From positions 914,912 through 978,911 of the forward strand of contig JAVKCD010000019.1 in NCBI GenBank assembly GCA_040222855.1: DNA of 64,000 bases. The letters run 5' to 3'. Position 1 is the stretch's first letter; each line of letters begins with the position of its first letter. Both the position numbers and the translations under genes were made by a program. Shown here piece by piece: positions 57,767-64,000 of this stretch. Below the pieces are notes generated by a model. The model was not told the DNA's origin and made no database searches. It saw only the letters and a list, made by a program, of their open reading frames with translations. Source of the stretch: Phycisphaeraceae bacterium. GTDB taxonomy: Bacteria > Planctomycetota > Phycisphaerae > Phycisphaerales > Phycisphaeraceae.

Positions 57767-59152
57767 CTAGGCGATTTCGACGACGTTGTTGACGTCGCCG
57801 AAGGGATTTCGTTCGACGGTGGGGTTGTAGGGGTCGTTGTACCATCGTCCATCGGCGACGAGTCGGTATTGGTAGTGGCCGGGTTGGAGAGGGAGGCAGA
57901 CCTGCCAGACGCCGAGGTTGTCATCGCGGCGCATGGGTGTTTGGGTGGGGTTCCAGTCGTTGAAATCGCCGGCGATTTCGAGTTTGACGGCGCCATTGGC
58001 GGGCTGGACGAAAAGCATGCCTTGCTGGGTTTTTCGGACGCCGTAGATCTTGGCGAGTTTTTCGGCGAGGGAGGGTTCGGTCTGAGGTGCTTCGGCGATG
58101 GCGAGGGCAGCGCCGTTGTTGTGTTCGTGTTGTGGGGCGAGGGGAGGTTGTCCTTCGGTGGGTGGCGTGACGGGGTTGGCGACTCGTGCGGTGAGGGCGC
58201 GGGCGCGTTCGACGAGTTCGGCGGCGCGGGAGAGGGCTGGGTTGACGGAGGGTTCTGGTTCTTGGGCGGGTCCGTCGAAGACGGGTTTGGCGGGTGCGTT
58301 TTCGAGGAGCCAGTCGGCGAGTCGGTCGAAGTCGGACATGCCTCTGGAGGAGGCGTCGTATTCGGTGATGGGTTGTCCGAAGGAGGCGGCTTCTTTGAGT
58401 TTGGCGTTGAAGTTGACGACGACGGGTAGGAGTTTGTCGCCGAAGTGTTTTTTGAGTTCGGCGAGGATCTCGCGGGCGAGTTTGGTGCGGACGTCGTACA
58501 TGGTCGGGAGGATTTTGAATCGTGCGACGTGGCCGACTCGGCGGGAGAGCATCTCGATGGTTTGTTGTTGTTTGACGGCGCCTCGCATGGCGAAGTAGCC
58601 GGTTTCGACGGGGATGATGACTTCGCGGGAGGCGCGGAGTGCGTTGAAGGTGAGCAGTCCGATGGAGGGTGGGCAGTCGACGATGCAGAAGTCGTACTTG
58701 GCATCGACGGTTGAGAGGATGTGGGCGAGTCGGCGGTCTTTGTCGGGTGCCTGGGCGAGTTTTTGTTCGATGCCGGCGAGGGCCATGGTGGAGGGGGCGA
58801 GGTCGAAGTGTCGTGCGACCTGCCAGACGACGTCGGCGATGGCGATGGAGCCGTTGAGCCCTGCGGCGAGGACATCGGAGATGGAGCGTTCGATCTGGGT
58901 TTCGGGGACGGCTAGTCCGAGGGCGCAGTGGGCCTGCGGGTCCATGTCGACGAGGAGGGTTCGGAAGCCTTTGGCGGCGAGGACAGCGGCGAGGTTGATG
59001 GAGACGGTGGTCTTGCCGCATCCGCCTTTCTGATTGATGACCGAGATGGTCCGCACGTCGTGGCCCTTCGAGTCTGTCTTCCGTCGGCTCGGCTGGAGCT
59101 TTGGGAGAGACAGGCGGTGGGTCGAAGCGTTGTTGCGCCGACCGCCGTTCAT
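57767..59152 (-). CDS. ParA/MinD-family ATPase fused to a CBM48/glycogen-binding-like domain
   Basis: A 461-aa protein. The deviant Walker A is KGGCGKTT (42-49), within SVINQKGGCGKTTVSINLAA; DMDPQAHCALGLA, DFCIVDCPPSIGLLTFNALR and VPVETGYFAMRGAV complete the ParA fold. A linker (about 265-365) joins it to a beta-sandwich of the AMPK/CBM48 type, roughly 385-461: VKLEIAGDFNDWNPTQTPM, GVWQVCLPLQPGHYQYRLVA and DGRWYNDPYNPTV, with Trp residues appropriate for alpha-glucan binding. ParA proteins partition DNA or position complexes; this fusion suggests linking such an ATPase to glycogen or a related polymer. GTG near 59057 is an alternative start. Confidence 0.85.
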   Translation of the reverse strand: MNGGRRNNASTHRLSLPKLQPSRRKTDSKGHDVRTISVINQKGGCGKTTVSINLAAVLAAKGFRTLLVDMDPQAHCALGLAVPETQIERSISDVLAAGLNGSIAIADVVWQVARHFDLAPSTMALAGIEQKLAQAPDKDRRLAHILSTVDAKYDFCIVDCPPSIGLLTFNALRASREVIIPVETGYFAMRGAVKQQQTIEMLSRRVGHVARFKILPTMYDVRTKLAREILAELKKHFGDKLLPVVVNFNAKLKEAASFGQPITEYDASSRGMSDFDRLADWLLENAPAKPVFDGPAQEPEPSVNPALSRAAELVERARALTARVANPVTPPTEGQPPLAPQHEHNNGAALAIAEAPQTEPSLAEKLAKIYGVRKTQQGMLFVQPANGAVKLEIAGDFNDWNPTQTPMRRDDNLGVWQVCLPLQPGHYQYRLVADGRWYNDPYNPTVERNPFGDVNNVVEIA

Positions 59153-59255
59153 GGTTATCGGGGCAGGTTTTTGCCCGCCTTGAAAATGATCGGCGATTTC
59201 AGTGTTTGGGCGTGGGTTATTCCCGGACAGGCGAGTGGCTTACACTGTTTTGGTG

Positions 59256-59879
59256 ATGACCGAAGGCTCGATTTCGAGGTCGCGATTGATTTTGGCCAGT
59301 CGTTCGCCGAGGCGTGCGCGGTTGCTGGCGGAGGCGGGTGTGGTGTTTGTGCAGTTGTCGCCTGAGTTTTCGGACCCGTTGAGTCCGGTAACGGAGGGGG
59401 GTGAGACGGCGGCGGGGTTGGCGGAGCGTCTGGCGTTGGCGAAGGGGCGGTCTTTGTGCGCTGTTCACCCGGGGGACGACTGGATTTTGGCGTCAGACAC
59501 GCTTTGTGTGGGTGCTGGGGGCGAGGTGTTGGGGACGCCTGTGGGGGTGGAGGAGGCGCGGGCAATGCTGCGGGGGTTTATGAACTGCGATCACCAAGTG
59601 ATTACGGGGGTGGCGCTGCTGGACCCGGCCGGGGAGGTGAACCGAGTTTTTTCGGATGCGGCGGTGGTGACGTGGGGCGAGGTTGGGGATGAGGTGATCG
59701 AGGCGTATCTGGGGACGGATGCGTGGCGGGACAAGGCGGGGGGTTACAACCTGTTCGACCGGCTGGAGGCGGGCTGGCCGATCGAGGTGGAGGGTGATGA
59801 GACGACGGTGGTGGGGTTGCCGATGCGGCGGTTGCTGCCGGTGCTGGCGGAGCTTGGGTTTGTGGGGGGGAGGGCTTGA
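59256..59879 (+). CDS. maf: Maf-family nucleotide pyrophosphatase
   Basis: A 207-aa protein from the ATG at 59256 (an in-frame start 54 bp upstream is disfavoured). Motifs: SRSRLILASRSPRRARLLAE with the SxSPRR nucleotide-binding signature, WILASDTLCVG, and GYNLFDRLEAGWPIEVEGDE, with conserved Glu/Asp/Lys. Maf enzymes hydrolyse non-canonical or canonical NTPs (for example dTTP/UTP or m7GTP) and were once called septum-formation inhibitors. Its stop overlaps the start of lpxK, so it heads an operon with two LPS genes. Confidence 0.9.
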   Translation: MTEGSISRSRLILASRSPRRARLLAEAGVVFVQLSPEFSDPLSPVTEGGETAAGLAERLALAKGRSLCAVHPGDDWILASDTLCVGAGGEVLGTPVGVEEARAMLRGFMNCDHQVITGVALLDPAGEVNRVFSDAAVVTWGEVGDEVIEAYLGTDAWRDKAGGYNLFDRLEAGWPIEVEGDETTVVGLPMRRLLPVLAELGFVGGRA

Positions 59880-60970
59880 GTCGGGGGGTGTCGGAGCTGA
59901 TGTCGGGGGAGGCGCGGGGTTTGGGAGCTGTCGTGGCGCGGGCTGGGCTGGGGTTGCTGGAGCCGTTGTATGGGGCAGGGGTGTGGTGGCGGAATCTGGG
60001 GTATGACCGAGGGTGGCGTGAGGTGGTGGACCTGGGGCGGCCGGTGGTCTCGGTGGGGAATCTGACGACGGGTGGAACGGGGAAGACGCCCATGGTGGTG
60101 GAGGTGGTCCGGCGGCTGGAGGGGATGGGGAAGCTGACGGGGGTGTTGCTGCGTGGGTATGGCACGGAACTGAAGGAGCGGGAGCCGGGGGGCCCGCGGG
60201 CGATGGGTTCGGATGAAGCGATGGTGTATCGGGAGGCGTTGGGTGACGGGGTGATGGTCGCTGCGGACCCGGATCGTGTGCGGGCGGCGCGGTGGGTGCT
60301 GGAGAAGGATGCGGGGGTGGATGTGTTTGTGCTGGATGATGGTTTTCAGCATCGGCGGGTGAAGCGGGATGTGGATTTGGTTCTTGTGGATGCGATGACG
60401 CCTTGGGGTTTCGGGCACTTGCTGCCACGGGGGATGCTGCGGGAGTCGGTCGGGGGGTTGAGGCGTGCGGATGGGGTGGTGGTGACGCGGTGTGATCGGG
60501 TGTGTGAGGGGGAGATCGGAGCGATTGAGCGGAGGGTGCGTGGGGTTCACGAGAGTGTGGCGATGATGCGGTCGGAGAGTGATTGGACGGGGTTGAAGGG
60601 TGTGGAGGGTGAGGCGATGGGGGTGGAGGTGTTGTCGGGCAGGCGGGTGTATGGGGTGTGTGGGGTGGGGAACCCAGCGGCGTTCGCGGCGATGTTGCGG
60701 GAGCGGGTGGGCGAGGTGGTGGGGATGTGGGAGGCGGCGGATCATCATGCGTACAACGAAGCGGATGTGTCGGGGATCATGGCGGCGGCGCGGGGTGCTG
60801 GGGCGGAGCTGATCGTGACGACGGAGAAGGACTGGGTGAAGCTGGTGGGGCTTGTCGGGGGTGAGGGCTTACCGGTGGTTCGGGTGGTGCTGGGGACGCG
60901 GGTGGTTCGCGGGTCGGATGAGCTGGATAGACTTCTGGCTGGTTTGTTTGCTGAAGGGTTGCGCGGATGA
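59876..60970 (+). CDS. lpxK: Tetraacyldisaccharide 4'-kinase
   Basis: About 364 aa from TTG at 59876 (overlapping the maf stop) or 356 from ATG 59900. P-loop: SVGNLTTGGTGKTPMVVEVV; LLRGYGTELKEREPGGPRAM; FVLDDGFQHRRVKRDVDLVL is the LpxK DDGFQH signature; LLPRGMLRESVGGLRRADGV follows. It phosphorylates the 4' position of lipid A disaccharide at the inner membrane. Downstream it overlaps hldE by 4 bp. Its presence implies an LPS-bearing outer membrane. Confidence 0.95.
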   Translation: MSRGVSELMSGEARGLGAVVARAGLGLLEPLYGAGVWWRNLGYDRGWREVVDLGRPVVSVGNLTTGGTGKTPMVVEVVRRLEGMGKLTGVLLRGYGTELKEREPGGPRAMGSDEAMVYREALGDGVMVAADPDRVRAARWVLEKDAGVDVFVLDDGFQHRRVKRDVDLVLVDAMTPWGFGHLLPRGMLRESVGGLRRADGVVVTRCDRVCEGEIGAIERRVRGVHESVAMMRSESDWTGLKGVEGEAMGVEVLSGRRVYGVCGVGNPAAFAAMLRERVGEVVGMWEAADHHAYNEADVSGIMAAARGAGAELIVTTEKDWVKLVGLVGGEGLPVVRVVLGTRVVRGSDELDRLLAGLFAEGLRG

Positions 60971-62469
60971 ATGGTCAGGGTCTGCTGGATCGGTTGGACG
61001 GGTGGGATCGGAAGCGTGTGCTGGTGGTGGGTGACTTCATGCTGGATCGGTACACGTATGGGAATGCGGAGCGGTTGTCGCCTGATGCGCCGGTGCCGGT
61101 GCTGGCTGTGGAGCGGGAGGAGACGCGGCCTGGGGGTGCGTCGAATGTGTGTCGGCAGCTGGCGGCGCTGCGGTGTGCGGTGATGGCGGTGGGTGTGGTG
61201 GGTGAGGATGAGTCGGGTCGGCAGTTGTGCGAGGCGCTGGAGGCGGGTGGGGTGGATGCGAAGGGGCTGGTGCGGTGCGGGGATCGTCCGACGACGGTGA
61301 AGCACAATCTGGTGGGGCTGGCGCAGCATCGTCACCCGCAGAAGATGTTTCGGCTGGACGTGGAGTCGAAGGGGGCGTTGGATCGTGAGGCGTCGAATCG
61401 GTTGCTGGAGGTGGTGGATGGTTTGATCGGTGAGGTGGACGTGGTGTGTCTGGAGGATTACGGGAAGGGTGTGCTCAGTGAGGCGGTGTGTCAGCATGTG
61501 ATGCATCGGGCGCGGGAGCATGGTGTGGCGGTGTTTGTGGATCCGGCGTCGATTGCGGATTACGGGAAGTACCGGGGGGCGACGGCGATCACGCCTAACC
61601 GGACGGAGGCGGAGCTGGCGACGGGGCGGTCGACGGCGGTGGAGGGTGATGGGGATCCGGTGGAGGCGCTGGACCTGGTGGCTAACCAGTTGTTGAGTGA
61701 CCTGGGTCTCGATGCGGTGGTGCTGACGGTAGACAAGCAGGGGGCGTTGCTGCGGGTGGGTGATGACCCGCCTGAGCTGGTGCCAACGGTGGCGCGGGCG
61801 GTGTATGACGTGACGGGAGCGGGTGATGTGGTGCTGGCGATGCTGGCGGCGGCGCGGGCGAATGGTTGTTCGTGGCGTGAGTCGGTGGAGTTGGCGAATC
61901 TGGCGGCAGGGTTAGAGGTGGAGCGTTTCGGGGTGGTGCCGATTGAGCTGGATGAGGTGTTGTTGGCGGTGTTGTCGCGGCAGTCGGAGGTGATGGGGAA
62001 GATCCGGACGGTGGAGATGTTGCTACCCGAGTTGGCGGCTCATCGGCGTGCGGGCAAGCGGGTGGCGATGACCAACGGGTGTTTTGACATTCTGCACGCG
62101 GGTCATGTGGCGTATCTGCGGGCGGCGCGGCGTGCGGGTGATTTATTGGTGGTGGCGGTGAATGATGATGCGTCGATTCATCGGCTCAAGGGTGAGGGGC
62201 GGCCGGTGAATCATGAGGGTGATCGGGTGCTGGTGCTCAGTGAGTTGGAGAGTGTGGATTATGTGGTGGTGTTTGATCGGGATACGCCGACGCACTTGAT
62301 TGAGGCGATCCGGCCGGAGGTGCTGGTGAAGGGTGCGGACTACACGCGGGACCAGGTGGTGGGTCACGAAGTGGTGGATGCGTATGGCGGGGAGATTGTG
62401 CTGGTGGATCTTCGTGCGGGGTTGAGCACGACGAACATCATCAGGAAGATCACGGCTGGTTCGGGGTGA
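60967..62469 (+). CDS. hldE: Bifunctional heptose-7-phosphate kinase / heptose-1-phosphate adenylyltransferase
   Basis: A 500-aa protein. The N-terminal ribokinase-type domain shows VVGDFMLDRYTYGNAERLSP, PGGASNVCRQLAAL, DYGKGVLSEAVCQHVM and DVTGAGDVVLAMLAAA (catalytic GAGD). The C-terminal nucleotidyltransferase domain has VAMTNGCFDILHAGHVAYLR (HxGH signature) and LVVAVNDDASIHRLKGEGRP. Together they make ADP-heptose for LPS inner core. Translationally coupled to lpxK. The convergent TPR gene overlaps its last 20 bp. Confidence 0.95.
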   Translation: MNGQGLLDRLDGWDRKRVLVVGDFMLDRYTYGNAERLSPDAPVPVLAVEREETRPGGASNVCRQLAALRCAVMAVGVVGEDESGRQLCEALEAGGVDAKGLVRCGDRPTTVKHNLVGLAQHRHPQKMFRLDVESKGALDREASNRLLEVVDGLIGEVDVVCLEDYGKGVLSEAVCQHVMHRAREHGVAVFVDPASIADYGKYRGATAITPNRTEAELATGRSTAVEGDGDPVEALDLVANQLLSDLGLDAVVLTVDKQGALLRVGDDPPELVPTVARAVYDVTGAGDVVLAMLAAARANGCSWRESVELANLAAGLEVERFGVVPIELDEVLLAVLSRQSEVMGKIRTVEMLLPELAAHRRAGKRVAMTNGCFDILHAGHVAYLRAARRAGDLLVVAVNDDASIHRLKGEGRPVNHEGDRVLVLSELESVDYVVVFDRDTPTHLIEAIRPEVLVKGADYTRDQVVGHEVVDAYGGEIVLVDLRAGLSTTNIIRKITAGSG

Positions 62470-63559
62470 GGGGTGAGCTGATTTCGTCGGCGACTTCGGT
62501 GATGAGGGGGTGGGTGGGGTTGATGGAGCGTGCGCGTTGGAGCCAGTCGTTGGCGCGGGGCGTGTCGCCGGCGCGGAAGCGCCAGCGGGCGGCTTCGGCT
62601 GCGAGAGTGACGTCTTCGGGGAGGATGAGGGCGAGTTGTTCGAAGTGAGACGCGGCCCCGCCTGGGTCGCCGGCGTCGGTCAGGCACTGGGCGTATTCGC
62701 GGGAGGCGTCGAGAGTGGCGAGGTCGTTGGGGGGGAGATTGCGGAGTTCGGCGGCGGCGTCGGCGGGTCGGCCCAGGGCGCGGAGGAGTCGGGCTTTGCG
62801 GATGGTGATGTTACGCCAGGCATCGGGGTCGGCGAGGTCATCGGTGAGGTCGATGGCCTGTCGGAGGTGTCGTAGGGCGGCGGGGATGTCGCCTCGTTTT
62901 TCGGCGACGCCTGAGAGGCCGGCGTGGGCGCGGTTGGCGGTGGGGTCGAGTTGGGCGGCGCGGGTGAAGGCGGTCTGGGCGGCGTCGAGTTGGTTGCGTC
63001 GGAGTTGGGCGGTGCCGAGGAGGAGGAGGGCTTTGATGTCGTTGGGTCGTTGGGCGATGACGTGGTCGAGGTGGGGGATGGCCTGGTCGTTTTGGTTGAG
63101 GCCGACGGCGATGGTGGCGGTGAGGAGTCGTAGTTCGGGCTGGTCGGGGTCGAGACTCAGGGCGTGCAGGGCGGAGGCGTAGGCTTGTTGGGTCTGGCCG
63201 ATGGCGAGTTGGAGTCGCGCGACGAGGGATTGGGCGGTGGGGTTGTCGGGGAGCTGTTTGGCGAGGTTGAGGATGTCTTGTTGGAGTTGGGCGGGGATGG
63301 TGCCGGTGTTGTTGGCTTCGAGGAGTCGGGATTCCTGGGTGGCGATGGCGATGGCGGCTTCTTCGGGGGAGAGGGGCGAGGCGGTGGGCTGGTTGGGGGC
63401 GGACTCGGAGCAGGCGGTGAGGAGGGTGAGGGTCAGGAGGAGAAGGAGGGTGAGGGGTTTGGTGGTCCGAGCGCGTGCGGGGTGTCTTGAGGGATGATTG
63501 AGAAGGTGAGCGCCCGGGGGTGAAGGGCGGGACCTAGGATGTGGGGAGATGTTGGACAC
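62450..63559 (-). CDS. TPR-repeat lipoprotein
   Basis: Up to 369 aa; the true start is unclear because the first 35 residues are basic and Pro-rich ahead of a good lipoprotein signal (PLTLLLLLTLTLLTACSESA), so translation may begin nearer 63460. The mature protein consists of TPR repeats: QQAYASALHALSLDPDQPEL, LLLLGTAQLRRNQLDAAQTA, ALRHLRQAIDLTDDLADPDA. It probably acts in the periplasm as a scaffold. Its 3' end overlaps hldE by 20 bp on the opposite strand. Confidence 0.82.
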   Translation of the reverse strand: MSNISPHPRSRPSPPGAHLLNHPSRHPARARTTKPLTLLLLLTLTLLTACSESAPNQPTASPLSPEEAAIAIATQESRLLEANNTGTIPAQLQQDILNLAKQLPDNPTAQSLVARLQLAIGQTQQAYASALHALSLDPDQPELRLLTATIAVGLNQNDQAIPHLDHVIAQRPNDIKALLLLGTAQLRRNQLDAAQTAFTRAAQLDPTANRAHAGLSGVAEKRGDIPAALRHLRQAIDLTDDLADPDAWRNITIRKARLLRALGRPADAAAELRNLPPNDLATLDASREYAQCLTDAGDPGGAASHFEQLALILPEDVTLAAEAARWRFRAGDTPRANDWLQRARSINPTHPLITEVADEISSPLTPNQP

Positions 63560-63579
63560 GCTGGTCAGGATATGCGGTT

Positions 63580-64000
63580 GTGGTTGAGTTGACTCGGACG
63601 GTACGGGTTTGTGTGAATGATCCTGCGGAGGATGCGGGTCGGGGTGCGTCGTTATCGAGCGGGGTGGACAATGCTTTTGCGGCGTGGCCGGCGATGAGGG
63701 GATTGGGGCGGTATTACGAGGTGACGGTGGCTTACGAGGGGGAGCCGGACGGGGCGACGGGGTATCTGGTGGACATCCGGCTGGTGGACCGGGTGGTGCG
63801 GGAGCGGGTGCTGCCTGTGCTGGGTCGGGCGGTGTCGGTTGGGAAGCCGGTGGCGATGGGGCGGCTGATGGGGGAGGTGTTGACGGAGGTCAAGGCTGGG
63901 GTGGGTGCGGGTGTGAGTGGTGTGGCGTTGTTGTTAACCCCGATGCTGAGGTTGCGGATGTTGGCGAGTGATCCTGAACGCGTGCTGGTGACCCATAGCT
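63580..64000 (+). CDS. 6-pyruvoyl-tetrahydropterin synthase-like protein, N-terminal part
   Basis: A frame opens at GTG 63580 and runs to the window edge (140 codons). VELTRTVRVCVNDPAEDAGR, NAFAAWPAMRGLGRYYEVTV and ATGYLVDIRLVDRVVRERVL follow the PTPS/6-carboxy-tetrahydropterin synthase-like pattern of planctomycete proteins. The zinc-binding histidines are not evident in this part, so it could be a divergent, non-catalytic member. A start further downstream cannot be excluded. Confidence 0.6.
   Translation, partial: MVELTRTVRVCVNDPAEDAGRGASLSSGVDNAFAAWPAMRGLGRYYEVTVAYEGEPDGATGYLVDIRLVDRVVRERVLPVLGRAVSVGKPVAMGRLMGEVLTEVKAGVGAGVSGVALLLTPMLRLRMLASDPERVLVTHS

Noticed and set aside
1-64000. CRISPR array
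   Set aside because: No regularly spaced repeats of 23-50 bp with unique spacers and no cas genes were seen.

Overview
The window looks like chromosome from a marine-type planctomycete, most likely class Phycisphaerae. The grounds are high GC, several exported proteins ending in PEP-CTERM-like sorting tails, a dockerin-like tail on a pentapeptide-repeat protein, Gram-negative LPS genes (lpxK, hldE) and the general gene repertoire. This placement is from pattern recognition, not a database match.

Layout. (1) 1-3561, minus strand: a heavy-metal RND efflux operon (small exported protein, outer-membrane factor, adaptor with a His/Asp-rich N terminus, inner-membrane pump cut by the window edge). 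(2) 4114-15725, plus strand: a five-gene defence-type operon. It holds a type III-like restriction subunit, a DUF262-HNH protein, a beta-class adenine methyltransferase, a low-GC reverse transcriptase and a RelE/ParE-like domain fused to a UvrD-type helicase. (3) 15756-21672: an integrative-element backbone (phage small-terminase-like gene, HTH/excisionase-like genes, CHC2-TOPRIM-DUF3987 primase, TubC-docking-like protein, tyrosine integrase). (4) 21621-38068: a second, tandem integrative element of 16.4 kb with a related backbone. Its cargo is a PEP-CTERM protein and a five-gene chaperone/kinase operon (J-like, GrpE-like, Hsp70-like, Ser/Thr kinase, small TPR-like protein). Both integrases sit against copies of a 48-bp sequence that is the 3' part of tRNA-Gly(UCC), whose complete gene is at 38024-38095 on the minus strand. 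(5) 38190-64000: ordinary chromosome. It contains a lipoprotein gene broken by an amber codon, a sodium/solute symporter, a BPL-N-like lipoprotein, isocitrate dehydrogenase, a winged-helix regulator, PEP carboxylase, a run of PEP-CTERM and lipoprotein genes including a vanadium-haloperoxidase-like protein, a ParA ATPase fused to a glycogen-binding-type domain, maf-lpxK-hldE, a TPR lipoprotein and the start of a pterin-synthase-like gene.

How it fits together. The left 38 kb is accessory DNA stacked beside a tRNA-Gly gene. Element 2 is bounded exactly by the 48-bp repeats and is the tRNA-proximal, probably younger, arrival. Element 1 lies to its left; its left end is not visible and may be outside the window. 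Both elements resemble capsid-less phage satellites or small integrative elements in gene order, and each appears to carry a different protective cargo.

Three observations stand out. First, the reverse transcriptase is inserted with gaps of 2 and 5 bp into a type III-like restriction operon, and the methyltransferase's specificity region is also compositionally foreign. Second, element 2 carries a dedicated Hsp70/J/GrpE-like/kinase operon. Third, the integrase gene of element 2 runs across its attachment site, so the excised circle would encode a different C terminus (547 aa) from the integrated copy (509 aa).
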